From positions 218,204-282,203 of the forward strand of contig NZ_JAVFWN010000011.1 in NCBI RefSeq assembly GCF_030929495.1: a stretch of DNA of 64,000 nucleotides, in the 5' to 3' direction. A program made the translations under genes and the position numbers. The notes under the pieces were generated by a model, which was not told where the DNA came from, did not search any database, and saw nothing but the letters and a program-made list of their open reading frames with translations. The first letter of the stretch is position 1. Every line of letters starts with the position of its first letter. Positions 38,329 through 46,554 of the stretch are shown piece after piece. This stretch comes from Nocardioides sp. LHD-245 (GTDB lineage: Bacteria; Actinomycetota; Actinomycetes; Propionibacteriales; Nocardioidaceae).

Positions 38329-38365
38329 CCGGCCCACTGCGCCGACCAGAGGCCGGTCTCGGCCG

Positions 38366-38440
38366 TGGTGGGCGCAGAGGGGATCGAACCCCCGACCACC
38401 TCGTTGTAAGCGAGGGGCTCTACCGCTGAGCTATACGCCC
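38366..38440 (-). tRNA. tRNA-Val (anticodon UAC)
   Basis: On the minus strand the cloverleaf is complete. Acceptor GGGCGTA pairs with TGCGCCC, the D arm is GCTCAGCGGTAGAGC, anticodon stem CCTCG/CGAGG holds loop CTTACAA (anticodon TAC, positions 34-36), and the T arm is GGGGGTTCGATCCCCTC. The 3' end ACCA is encoded. It lies in the gap between the tetR gene and the peroxiredoxin operon. Confidence 0.95.
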
Positions 38441-38508
38441 CGAAGCCGGGACAGCGTACCGAAGCCCCGGCCCCGCGCCGAAACGCCTGGCGAGCGCGGC
38501 GGCGGCGC

Positions 38509-38603
38509 AGCGTGGCGGACGGCGGCGCAGCCGCATTGAGCGACGGCCGCAGGCCGAGCGCAGCGAGGTCTGTGCGGCGAGCTCGATCTCCGACACGCTC
38601 GCG
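38509..38603. repeat. Diverged third copy of the intergenic repeat
   Basis: AGCGTGGCGGACGGCGGCG at the left end and CTCGATCTCCGACACGCTCG at the right end match the two copies at 31784-31974. The middle (GAGCGACGGCCGCAGGCCGA) differs. It lies between tRNA-Val and a terminator hairpin. The gap 38441-38747 (307 bases) otherwise contains only that terminator and a short CTAGGC/GCCTAG stem. Confidence 0.7.
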
Positions 38604-38605
38604 CC

Positions 38606-38648
38606 AAAAAAAGCTGAGCCGCTGGCGTCTCGGGTCACCAGCGGCTCA
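38606..38648 (-). terminator. Rho-independent terminator of the peroxiredoxin operon
   Basis: On the minus strand TGAGCCGCTGG (38648-38638) pairs with CCAGCGGCTCA (38625-38615), followed two bases later by seven T residues (38612-38606). It is the only hairpin in the window with a clean T-run and lies 100 bases after the peroxiredoxin stop. Confidence 0.85.
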
Positions 38649-38747
38649 ACGAGATGAACAGTACCGGCCTCGTCCGGTCCTTCCAACCGATCATGCCGAA
38701 ATAGTTGAAAAATGACCCAAATGGACTAGGCGAGCGGGCCGAACGGC

Positions 38748-39248
38748 CTAGCCCGCGGCCGCGCGCAGCGCGTCGAGCAGGTCGTCGGCGCTCCGCGCGG
38801 CGGGCTTCGGGTTGTGGACGGCCCAGGTCAGGCGGCCCGCCTTGTCGAGGACGTACGACGACCGCTCGGGGCTCCCGCCGCGCTCATCGAAGACGCCGTA
38901 CGCCCGCGCGACCTCGCCGTGCGGCCAGAAATCGCTGAGCAGCCCGAAGTTGAGGCCGTCGGCGTCGCTGAAGGCCCGCAGGGCGTAGACCGGGTCGCAG
39001 GAGATCGCCAGCACCTCGGTGTCGAAGGTCAAGAACTCGTCGAGCCGGGTGCGGATGCCGTGCATCTCCCCGCTGCACACGCCGCTGAACGCGAAGGGGT
39101 AGAAGACCAGCGCCACCGCCTTCACCCCGCGGTACGACGACAGCGTGACGTCCTGCCCGAACTGGTCGCGCAGCGTGAAGTCGGGGGCGAGACCGCCGAT
39201 CTCGATGCCGGTCGCGGCGCTGGCGGGACCTGCCACGTCCGGCCTCAC
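38748..39248 (-). CDS. Peroxiredoxin (AhpE-like)
   Basis: The 166-residue AhpC/TSA-family thiol peroxidase has APDFTLRDQFGQDVTLSSYR, the peroxidatic Cys in VFYPFAFSGVCSGEMHGIR (PxxxTxxC-type loop with Ser for Thr) and SCDPVYALRAFSDADGLNFG. No C-terminal resolving Cys is seen, which is the one-Cys AhpE pattern. It probably removes peroxides using mycothiol/mycoredoxin, known for the family. GTG 39248 overlaps the acyl-CoA ligase stop; GTG 39236 is a second in-frame option. It is co-transcribed with the ligase, perhaps by chance. Confidence 0.88.
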   Translation of the reverse strand: MRPDVAGPASAATGIEIGGLAPDFTLRDQFGQDVTLSSYRGVKAVALVFYPFAFSGVCSGEMHGIRTRLDEFLTFDTEVLAISCDPVYALRAFSDADGLNFGLLSDFWPHGEVARAYGVFDERGGSPERSSYVLDKAGRLTWAVHNPKPAARSADDLLDALRAAAG

Positions 39249-40945
39249 GCGGTGACCCCGGGAGCCCCGGGAGCCTCGGAGCCCTCGGAACTGTCGGTGG
39301 AGCCGTCGGCGGGGTCGAACGCGGCGAGCTCGCGCTTGAGGACCTTGCCGGTGGCGTTGCGGGGCAGCTCGTCGAGGAACACGATCTCGCGAGGGACCTT
39401 GAACCGGGCGAGGCTCTCCTTGACGAGCTCCTTGAGCTCGTCGGCGGAGACCGGCTCCGTCTCCGGGACGCGCACGACGAAGGCACGCAGCCGCTTGCCG
39501 AAGTCGGGGTCGTCGATGCCGATCGCAGCGACCTCGGCGACCCGCTCGTGGGCGGCGAGGCAGTCCTCGACCTCCTTGGGGAAGACGTTCTCGCCACCGG
39601 AGACGATCATCTCGTCGTCGCGGCCCTCGACGTACAGCCGACCCTCGGCGTCGAAGCGGCCGACGTCGCCGGAAGACATGAGGCCGTCGATCATCTCCTT
39701 GCCGCCGCCGCCGGTGTACCCCTCGATCTGCAGGCTGTTGCCGACGAAGATCCGTCCGGACTCCCCCACCGGCAGCTCGCGTCCGTCGGCGTCGAGGATC
39801 CGCACGATGGTCTGGTGCGGCAGCCGTCCGGCGGTGCCGGGTGCCTCGCGGAGGTCCTGCGGGGAGGCGATCGAGGCCCAGGCGACCTCGGTCGAGCCGT
39901 AGACGGAGTAGAGGTTGTCGCCGAAGCGGTCCATCCACTGCGTCGGCAGATCGCCCGGGAGCGCGGAGCCGGACGACGCGACCGCCACCAGATGCGGCAG
40001 CGGGTAGCGGTCGAGCACCTCGGCGGGCAGGGCCAGGATGCGCTGCAGCATGACCGGGATGACCGCGAAGGACTCGCACTCCTCCTCGTGCAGGATCCGC
40101 AGGGCGTCCTCGGGATCGAACCGACGCGTCAGCACCAGCGTGGTGCCGAGCATCATCGCGAGCTGGTAGTGCGCGAAGCCCCAGGTGTGGAACAGCGGCG
40201 CGGCCACGTGGCACTTCCAGCCGCTGCGCAAGGGCATCCGTGACAGCAGCGAGATCGCCGCCGGCAGGCCGCCCTGGGGGCGCGGCGCGCCCTTCGGCGT
40301 ACCGGTCGTGCCCGAGGTCAGGATGATGGTGCGGCCCTTGCCGGCGGGCGGCGCGAGGTCCTCGGTCCGTCCCGCGGCCAGCCCGGCCGCGATCAGGCCC
40401 TCGATGCTGTCCTCACCCGCGTCACCGTCGGTCCAGCCGAGCACCCGGTCGGCGATGTCGGCTCCGGCGAGAAGTCCGGTGAACTCCTCGTCGTGGACGA
40501 CGACCCGCGGCTTCTCGCGGGCGATCACGTCGGCCAGCTGGGGCCCGGCGAAGGCGGTGTTCAGGTAGAGGACGTCCGCGCCCAGCTTGCTGATCGCGAT
40601 GGACGCCTCGATGAACCCGCGGTGGTTGCGGCACATGACGGCCACGCCGTCGCCGGGCCGGACGCCGCGGGCGCGCAGGCCGTGGGCCAGCGCGTTGGTG
40701 CGCGCCTGCAGTTCGCCGAAGGTGAGCGAGCCGCGCTCGTCGATGACCGCGGTCCGGGTCGGCATCCGCAGCGCGATGGTCTTGAACCCGCCCGCGGGCG
40801 TGGTGCTCCACTGGCGCAGCGCGTTCGCCATGCCCGCGACCACCAGCGGCGAGTACGGGCGGACGATCCCCGACTCGGTCAGGATCTTGAGGCTGGTGCC
40901 GGCGTCCTTGACCCGGCCGGTGAGCCGGTTGGAGAGCTTGCCCAT
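39245..40945 (-). CDS. AMP-forming fatty acid-CoA ligase (FadD-like)
   Basis: The 566-residue ANL ligase has RTIILTSGTTGTPKGAPRP (P-loop), FHTWGFAHYQLAMMLG, SVYGSTEVAWASIA, MSSGDVGRFDAEGRLYVEGR, DDEMIVSGGENVFPKEVED and the C-terminal lysine in RNATGKVLKRELA. The N-terminal extension SLKILTESGIVRPYSPLVVA is typical of mycobacterial FadD12/FadD2-like long-chain ligases. The tail is Ser/Glu/Gly-rich. ATG 40945 is chosen. The substrate is probably a long-chain fatty acid; not proven. Followed by the overlapping peroxiredoxin gene and then the T-run terminator. Confidence 0.9.
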   Translation of the reverse strand: MGKLSNRLTGRVKDAGTSLKILTESGIVRPYSPLVVAGMANALRQWSTTPAGGFKTIALRMPTRTAVIDERGSLTFGELQARTNALAHGLRARGVRPGDGVAVMCRNHRGFIEASIAISKLGADVLYLNTAFAGPQLADVIAREKPRVVVHDEEFTGLLAGADIADRVLGWTDGDAGEDSIEGLIAAGLAAGRTEDLAPPAGKGRTIILTSGTTGTPKGAPRPQGGLPAAISLLSRMPLRSGWKCHVAAPLFHTWGFAHYQLAMMLGTTLVLTRRFDPEDALRILHEEECESFAVIPVMLQRILALPAEVLDRYPLPHLVAVASSGSALPGDLPTQWMDRFGDNLYSVYGSTEVAWASIASPQDLREAPGTAGRLPHQTIVRILDADGRELPVGESGRIFVGNSLQIEGYTGGGGKEMIDGLMSSGDVGRFDAEGRLYVEGRDDEMIVSGGENVFPKEVEDCLAAHERVAEVAAIGIDDPDFGKRLRAFVVRVPETEPVSADELKELVKESLARFKVPREIVFLDELPRNATGKVLKRELAAFDPADGSTDSSEGSEAPGAPGVTA

Positions 40946-40967
40946 GCCCCTATTCAAGCCCACCGCG

Positions 40968-41405
40968 TCAGGTGACCGACTTCGGCGCCACCAGACGAGT
41001 CGCCGCCCAGTCCTTGCTGACGGCCGCGGCGGTGGTCTGCGAGAGGCCGGCGATGGGTGCCGCCTCGGCGATGTCGGCCGCGTCGACCGCACCGGGCCGC
41101 CCGATCTTGGGGGTCAGCAGCCAGATCACCCCGCCGCCGACGAGGTCGGTGAGCGCGTCGACGAGGCCGTCGACCAGGTCGCCGTCGTCGCTGCGCCACC
41201 ACAGCAGGGCCGCATCGACGACATTGCCGTAGTCGCCGTCGACCAGGTCGCCGTCGATGGCGTCCTCGATCGCGACACGCAACTCGTCGTCGGTGTCGTT
41301 GTCCCAGCCGAGCTCCTGGACCACCTGCCCCTGCTTGAGGCCCATCCTCTCGGCGGGTCCGGTCGGGCCGGATGAGCTGGTGCCGCCGGTGGCGGTCGAA
41401 GTCAC
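40968..41405 (-). CDS. DUF3052 family protein
   Basis: The 145-residue protein carries the DUF3052 blocks: AERMGLKQGQVVQELGWDND, DELRVAIEDAIDGDLVDGDY, VVDAALLWWRSDDGDLVDGL, and GVIWLLTPKIGRPGAVDAAD, ending SQTTAAAVSKDWAATRLVAP. The function of the family is unknown. It occurs next to aceE in many actinobacteria, as here where it is divergent from aceE. GTG 41405 is preceded by GGAGGAAA at good spacing. The N-terminus is a Ser/Thr/Gly-rich tail. Confidence 0.9.
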   Translation of the reverse strand: MTSTATGGTSSSGPTGPAERMGLKQGQVVQELGWDNDTDDELRVAIEDAIDGDLVDGDYGNVVDAALLWWRSDDGDLVDGLVDALTDLVGGGVIWLLTPKIGRPGAVDAADIAEAAPIAGLSQTTAAAVSKDWAATRLVAPKSVT

Positions 41406-41565
41406 GGTGTTTCCTCCAGGGTTTCGGGTACGACGAACATCCCACAGCGTGCGGGTTGGGGAGTAGTCCAGCGGAGTCAGGGTGCGCGGCGCAACCCTCC
41501 GGCCGCAGAACGGCCCACTTCGTGTACTGACGGGTAGATTTTCCGCCCATCGACGAGGTGCAACG

Positions 41566-44421
41566 ATGGGGCACGTGACCTCCGACACCCACTCCGACAC
41601 CCACTCCGACGGCACCACCCCGGCCGTGCGCGCGGCGTCGACGCCCTCCGTCATCCACGAGGGCCTGCCGACCCAGCTTCCCGACATCGACCCCGACGAG
41701 ACCCAGGACTGGATCGACTCGTTCAACGCGCTGGTCGACGAGCGCGGTCGCGAGCGCGCCCGCTACGTCATGCTGCGCCTCCTGGAGCGGGCCCGCGAGG
41801 CCCAGGTCGGCGTGCCGGCGCTGCGCAGCACCGACTACATCAACACCATCCCGCCCGAGCGCGAGCCGTGGTTCCCCGGCGACGAGGACGTCGAGCGCCG
41901 GATCCGGGCGTTCATCCGCTGGAATGCCGCCGTGATGGTCTCCAGCGCCAACCGGAAGGGCCTCGAGGTCGGCGGTCACATCGCCACCTACCAGTCGAGC
42001 GCCTCCCTCTACGAGGTCGGTTTCAACCACTTCTTCCGCGGCAAGGACGCCGTCTCCGATGCGGGGGTGGTCGGCGGCGACCAGCTGTTCATCCAGGGCC
42101 ACGCCTCTCCCGGCATCTACGCCCGCGCCTTCCTCGAGGGCCGGCTGAGCGAGGAGCAGCTGTTCCGCTTCCGCCAGGAGGTCCAGCACGGCAAGGGCGC
42201 CGGCCTCCCGTCGTACCCCCACCCGCGGCTGATGCCGGACTTCTGGGAGTTCCCCACGGTCTCCATGGGCCTGACGGGCATCAACTCGATATACCAGGCC
42301 CGGTTCAACCGCTACCTCCACAACCGCGGCATCAAGGACACCAGCCAGCAGCACGTCTGGGCGTTCCTCGGCGACGGCGAGATGGCCGAGCCCGAGTCGC
42401 TCGGCGCGATCCGGATCGCCGCCCGGGAGGAGCTCGACAACCTCACCTGGGTCGTCAACTGCAACCTCCAGCAGCTCGACGGCCCCGTCACGGGCAACGG
42501 CAAGATCATCCAGGAGCTCGAGGCCAACTTCCGCGGCGCGGGCTGGAACGTCATCAAGGTCATCTGGGGCCGCGAGTGGGACGCCCTGCTCGCCCGCGAC
42601 GTCGACGGTGTGCTGGTCAACCAGATGAACTCCACGCCCGACGGCGCCTTCCAGACCTTCTCGGTCGAGTCCGGCGCCTACAACCGGGAGCACTTCTTCG
42701 GTCCCGACCCGCGGCTGCGCGCCATGGTCGAGCACATGACCGACCGGCAGATCGAGAAGCTGCCCCGTGGCGGCCACGACTACCGCAAGGTGTACGCCGC
42801 CTTCGACGCCGCCACCAAGCACGTCGGGCAGCCGACGGTGATCCTGGCCCACACGGTCAAGGGGTGGACGATCGACGCCCTCGAGGGCAAGAACGCCACC
42901 CACCAGATGAAGAAGCTGACCCAGGAAGACCTCAAGAAGTTCCGCGACCGGCTCTACCTGCCGATCAGCGACCGGGACCTCGAGTCGGCCTACGAGGCCA
43001 CCGGCGCCGCGCCCTTCTTCCACCCGGGCGCCGACTCGCCGGAGATCGAGTACATGATGGAGCGGCGCCGCCAGCTCGGCGGGTCGCTCCCCCGGCGGGT
43101 CGACCGATCGACGATGCTCACTCTGCCCGGCGACAGCGTGTACGCCGAGCTCAAGAAGGGCGCCGGCAACAACAAGGTCGCCACCACGATGGCCGCGGTC
43201 CGGCTGCTCAAGGACTGGATGAAGGACCCGGGCATCGGGCCGCGGATCGTCCCGATCGCGCCCGACGAGTACCGCACCTTCGGCATGGACGCGATGTTCC
43301 CGTCCGCGAAGGTCTACGACCCGCACGGCCAGCAGTTCGAGTCCGTCGACCGCAACATGCTGCTGCAGTACAAGATGTCCGCGCAGGGCCAGATGCTGCA
43401 CGAGGGCATCTCCGAGGCCGGGGCGATGGCCTCGGCGACCGCCGCCGGATCGTCGTACACGACCCACGGCGAGCCGATGATCCCGTTCTACATCTTCTAC
43501 TCGATGTTCGGCTTCCAGCGCACCGGCGACTCGATCTGGGCGATGGCCGACCAGCTCGCGCGCGGCTTCCTGATCGGCGCCACCGCCGGCCGCACCACCC
43601 TCACCGGCGAGGGCCTGCAGCACGCCGACGGGCACTCCCCGCTGCTGGCCGCGACCAACCCCGCCGTCGTCCACTACGACCCGGCGTTCGGCTACGAGGT
43701 CGGACACATCATGCGAGCCGGTCTGGAGCGGATGTACGGCCCCAGCGCCGAGCACCCGCGCGGCGAGGACGTCATCTACTACATGACGGTCTACAACGAG
43801 CCGGTCACGCAGCCGGCCGAGCCCGCGGACCTCGACGTCGCCGGCCTGCTCAAGGGCATGTACCGCGTCAGCGGGCTCGACACCGAGGCCGGGCAGGGCC
43901 CGGCCGTGCGGCTGCTCGCGTCGGGCGTCGGCTTCCCGTGGATCGACGAGGCCAAGCGGATCCTCGCCGACGACTGGGGCGTCCGGGCGGAGACCTGGTC
44001 GGTGACTTCGTGGAACGAGCTGGCCCGCGACGGCATCGCGACCGAGAAGTGGAACCTGCTCCACCCGGGCGAGGCCCACCGCACGCCGTACGTCACCGAG
44101 GTCCTGGCCGGTGGCCAGGCCGCGCAGGCGCCGGTCGTGGCGGTCTCCGACTACATGACGGCGGTGCCGCTGCAGATCGCGCAGTGGGTCCCGGCGGGCT
44201 ACCACGTCCTCGGCGCCGACGGCTTCGGCTTCGCCGACACCCGTCCCGCCGCGCGCCGGTTCTTCCAGGTCGACGCCCAGTCGGTCGTGGTCCGGGCGCT
44301 CGCGGCGCTCGCCGACGCCGGCGAGATCGATCCGGCGAGGGTCAAGGAGGCGGTCGAGCGCTACCGGATCGACGACCCGACCGCCGTCTCCGGCGTGCTC
44401 CAGGAGGGTGGCGACGCCTGA
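41566..44421 (+). CDS. aceE: Pyruvate dehydrogenase E1 component, homodimeric
   Basis: AceE decarboxylates pyruvate with thiamine diphosphate and acetylates the lipoyl groups of E2. The 951-residue protein is the single-chain E1 of actinobacteria and Gram-negatives: GLEVGGHIATYQSSASLYEV, FIQGHASPGIYARAFLEGRL, the ThDP motif GDGEMAEPESLGAIRIAARE ending in NCNLQQLDGPV, and C-terminal TTLTGEGLQHADGHSP. ATG 41566 (GAGG nearby) or GTG 41575 may start it. The N-terminus repeats DTHSDTHSDG. Promoter -10 TAGATT is at 41535-41540. It ends at a hairpin shared with the convergent GntR gene. Confidence 0.96.
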   Translation: MGHVTSDTHSDTHSDGTTPAVRAASTPSVIHEGLPTQLPDIDPDETQDWIDSFNALVDERGRERARYVMLRLLERAREAQVGVPALRSTDYINTIPPEREPWFPGDEDVERRIRAFIRWNAAVMVSSANRKGLEVGGHIATYQSSASLYEVGFNHFFRGKDAVSDAGVVGGDQLFIQGHASPGIYARAFLEGRLSEEQLFRFRQEVQHGKGAGLPSYPHPRLMPDFWEFPTVSMGLTGINSIYQARFNRYLHNRGIKDTSQQHVWAFLGDGEMAEPESLGAIRIAAREELDNLTWVVNCNLQQLDGPVTGNGKIIQELEANFRGAGWNVIKVIWGREWDALLARDVDGVLVNQMNSTPDGAFQTFSVESGAYNREHFFGPDPRLRAMVEHMTDRQIEKLPRGGHDYRKVYAAFDAATKHVGQPTVILAHTVKGWTIDALEGKNATHQMKKLTQEDLKKFRDRLYLPISDRDLESAYEATGAAPFFHPGADSPEIEYMMERRRQLGGSLPRRVDRSTMLTLPGDSVYAELKKGAGNNKVATTMAAVRLLKDWMKDPGIGPRIVPIAPDEYRTFGMDAMFPSAKVYDPHGQQFESVDRNMLLQYKMSAQGQMLHEGISEAGAMASATAAGSSYTTHGEPMIPFYIFYSMFGFQRTGDSIWAMADQLARGFLIGATAGRTTLTGEGLQHADGHSPLLAATNPAVVHYDPAFGYEVGHIMRAGLERMYGPSAEHPRGEDVIYYMTVYNEPVTQPAEPADLDVAGLLKGMYRVSGLDTEAGQGPAVRLLASGVGFPWIDEAKRILADDWGVRAETWSVTSWNELARDGIATEKWNLLHPGEAHRTPYVTEVLAGGQAAQAPVVAVSDYMTAVPLQIAQWVPAGYHVLGADGFGFADTRPAARRFFQVDAQSVVVRALAALADAGEIDPARVKEAVERYRIDDPTAVSGVLQEGGDA

Positions 44422-44437
44422 CCCCGTCCGTCGGCCC

Positions 44438-44473
44438 GTCGTGCGGGATCTCCTCCGGGAGGTCCCGCACGAC
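44438..44473. terminator. Bidirectional hairpin between aceE and the GntR gene
   Basis: GTCGTGCGGGA (44438-44448) pairs with TCCCGCACGAC (44463-44473), and the loop TCTCCTCCGGGAGG can extend the stem. ATTT follows on the plus strand. It lies 17 bases after the aceE stop and five bases beyond the GntR stop, so it can serve both genes. Confidence 0.7.
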
Positions 44474-44478
44474 GTATT

Positions 44479-45180
44479 TCAGCTGTTCCCGATGGCGTCG
44501 AAATGCTCGTCGACGGCCCGCATCGCCGCCTCCGGGTCGCCGGCGAGGATGGCGTCGTAGATCCGGGTGTGGTGGTCGACCAGGAGTGCCTGGCGGGAGG
44601 TGCTGAGCGGCTCCTGGGTGAGTCGCTCGCTGCGCTCGGCGAGGTCCTTGGTGAGCACGCTGGAGAGCGCCTCGGCGAAGAACGTCAGCGACGGGTTGCC
44701 GGCCGCGCGCAGCAACGACTGGTGGAACGCGCGGTCGGCGGCGAGCACGTCGACGCGCAGCTCGGTGGCCGCCATGGTGTCGATGGCGCGCTTCATGTAG
44801 GCGATGAGCACGGGGTCGGCGCGGCGGGCGGCCTCGGCGGCGGCCTGCCGCTCCAGGGCGATCCGCACCGACTCCAGCGAGGCCAGCGGGAGGTTCGAGC
44901 TGCTGATCGCGAGGTTGAGCGCGAAGGCCAGGGCGTCGGGACGCAGCGTCTCGACGAAGGTCCCGGCGCCGGTACGACGGCGCAGCACGCCGAGGCCCTC
45001 GAGCATGCCGAGTCGGTCGCGCAGCGCGGTCCGGCTGACGTCGAGGCGGACCGCGAGGTCCCGCTCGCTCGGGAGCTTGTCGCCCGGGCGCATCTGCTGG
45101 ATCAACTCGCCGAGCGCGACGGAGAGCGGGTCGTCGGCGAACAGCGCGCTGAGCGAGCCGGCGTCGTTCTCGATCGACAT
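44479..45180 (-). CDS. GntR (FadR subfamily) regulator of the 2-oxoacid dehydrogenase operon
   Basis: The 233-residue regulator has an N-terminal winged helix (GDKLPSERDLAVRLDVSRTA, LRDRLGMLEGLGVLRRRTGA) and a C-terminal FCD ligand domain with the metal-binding pattern (DRAFHQSLLRAAGNPSLTFF, VDHHTRIYDAILAGDPEAAM, VDEHFDAI). FadR-type GntR proteins usually repress and are relieved by an organic acid. It is divergent from the nine-gene operon starting at 45350. TGGT/ACCA-type boxes overlie that promoter, so it very likely controls the operon. ATG 45180 is chosen over longer readings that would enter the operon promoter. Confidence 0.92.
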   Translation of the reverse strand: MSIENDAGSLSALFADDPLSVALGELIQQMRPGDKLPSERDLAVRLDVSRTALRDRLGMLEGLGVLRRRTGAGTFVETLRPDALAFALNLAISSSNLPLASLESVRIALERQAAAEAARRADPVLIAYMKRAIDTMAATELRVDVLAADRAFHQSLLRAAGNPSLTFFAEALSSVLTKDLAERSERLTQEPLSTSRQALLVDHHTRIYDAILAGDPEAAMRAVDEHFDAIGNS

Positions 45181-45242
45181 GCGTGGGCCTTTCCTGCTGG
45201 GGGCGCAGCGACTGTAGCCGGGCCCGGATTTCGCCGACCCCC

Positions 45243-45312
45243 TTGACATCCGGTCGTGGGCCAGATCACTATTCACTCAATTGGTAGTACCACTTGATCA
45301 AGCGGTAACACC
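45243..45312 (+). promoter_or_regulatory. Promoter and GntR boxes of the 2-oxoacid dehydrogenase operon
   Basis: TTGACA (45243-45248) and CACTAT (45267-45272) are spaced by 18 bases. Just downstream are TGGTAGTACCA (45282-45292), a perfect FadR-type palindrome, and a second GGTAACACC half-site pair (45304-45312) separated by CTTGATCAAG. Boxes placed after the -10 suit repression by the divergent GntR protein. GAAAGGACTTCG precedes the first GTG. Confidence 0.75.
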
Positions 45313-45349
45313 ACCTTAGCAACCCCTGCCCCCGACCGAAAGGACTTCG

Positions 45350-45592
45350 GTGAGCACTTCCGTCTCGATCACAGAGCTGGGCGACGGCGTCGAGGAGGCC
45401 GTCCTCGCGACCTGGCTGTGCGCCGTCGGCGACACGGTCGCCGCCGGCGAGCCGATCGCCGAGGTGATGACCGACAAGGTCAACCTCGAGATCGAGGCCC
45501 CGGTCGCCGGCGTCGTGACCGCCCTCCACGTCGAGCCCGAGGACGCCGTCCGGATCGGCCAGGTCATCGCCGAGATCGGCGCGCCCGCATGA
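45350..45592 (+). CDS. Stand-alone lipoyl domain (E2 lipoyl carrier)
   Basis: The 80-residue protein is a single lipoyl/biotinyl-attachment domain: ITELGDGVEEAVLATWLCAV, GEPIAEVMTDKVNLEIEAPV, ending VIAEIGAPA. Lys43 in MTDKVNLEI is the predicted lipoylation site; the DK pair and context say lipoyl rather than biotinyl. In 2-oxoacid dehydrogenases this domain is normally fused to the acyltransferase. Here the acyltransferase is a separate gene eight positions downstream. The start is GTG 45350. Its stop overlaps the E1 alpha start as ATGA. Confidence 0.9.
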   Translation: MSTSVSITELGDGVEEAVLATWLCAVGDTVAAGEPIAEVMTDKVNLEIEAPVAGVVTALHVEPEDAVRIGQVIAEIGAPA

Positions 45593-46554
45593 CCACCGAG
45601 CTCGCGCTCTGGCAGGCGATGGTCGAGGCGCGCGCCTTCGACCAGGCGATGTGCCGGCACAACGGCCACTGGCACGAGGCCCGCGGCGAGGAGGCCGTCT
45701 TCGTCGGCGCGTACGCCGATCTCGGCCCCGATGACGTCGTGGCACCACACTTCCGCGGCACCTGCGCGGTCGCTCTCCAGCGCGGCACGTCCCCGGAGAC
45801 CCTCGCGGCCGGCGTCTTCGGCACCCGCGGCAGCGACTCCGGCGGGCATTGGCGCGGGGACATCTGCCCCACCCCGGGCCCCCGCTCGATCGGGATGTTC
45901 TCCGGCTCGCTCGGCACGTCCGTCTCCTACGCCACCGGTGCCGCCCTGCACCTGGCCCGCACCTCCCCCGGCGCGGTGGCCGTCTGCAGCTTCGGCGACG
46001 GCACGGCCAACAGTGGGATCGTCGCGGAGTCCCTCAACCTCGCGGCGATGCTCGCGCTGCCGATCGTCTACGTGTGCCAGGACAACCAGTACGCCACCTC
46101 ACTGCCGTCCGCGGTGGCGCTGGCCGGCGAGCGGGTGTCCGACCGGGCCCGCGCCCTCGGCATCGTCGCGACCGACATCGACGGCAACGACGTGCTCGCC
46201 GTCCGCGAGGCCGTGGGCCAGGCGGTGGCCCGGTCCCGTGCCGGTGCGGGACCGTCGTTCGTGCACGCGCTGACCTACCGGATGGGTGGGCACTACATGA
46301 ACGACCCCGAGACCTACCGCACCCCCGAGGAGGTGGCGGCCTGGGCCGAGCGCGACCCGATCGCCCGGCTCCAGCAACTGCTCGTCGGCCACGGCGTCCT
46401 CGACCCTGCCGAGGCCGAGGCGCACAGCGCCGCGACCCACGCCCGGCTGGAGGCCATCGTCGCCGAGGCGAAGGAGCGCGACGACGAGGAGATCACCCCG
46501 ACCGTCAGCGCGTTCGCGGAGGACGTGCGGCCCGAGCTGAGGAGCGCCTCGTGA
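45589..46554 (+). CDS. 2-oxoacid dehydrogenase E1 alpha subunit
   Basis: The 321-residue protein is the ThDP-binding alpha subunit of a heterotetrameric 2-oxoacid (or acetoin) dehydrogenase: RGEEAVFVGAYADLGPDDVV, HFRGTCAVALQRGTSPE, SGSLGTSVSYATGAALHLAR, and the ThDP/Mg motif FGDGTANSGIVAESLNLAAM through VCQDNQYATS. The C-terminus has RMGGHYMNDPETYRTPEEVA. Motifs fit the PdhA/BkdA/AcoA group but do not settle the substrate. It overlaps both neighbours by four bases. Confidence 0.9.
   Translation: MTTELALWQAMVEARAFDQAMCRHNGHWHEARGEEAVFVGAYADLGPDDVVAPHFRGTCAVALQRGTSPETLAAGVFGTRGSDSGGHWRGDICPTPGPRSIGMFSGSLGTSVSYATGAALHLARTSPGAVAVCSFGDGTANSGIVAESLNLAAMLALPIVYVCQDNQYATSLPSAVALAGERVSDRARALGIVATDIDGNDVLAVREAVGQAVARSRAGAGPSFVHALTYRMGGHYMNDPETYRTPEEVAAWAERDPIARLQQLLVGHGVLDPAEAEAHSAATHARLEAIVAEAKERDDEEITPTVSAFAEDVRPELRSAS

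Noticed and set aside
41575..41612. DTHSDTHSDG repeat in the AceE N-terminus as a metal-binding motif
   Set aside because: A short duplicated 12-base unit in a non-conserved tail; no support for function.
40954..44205. Long minus-strand open frame across aceE
   Set aside because: Shadow of aceE; no recognisable domain.
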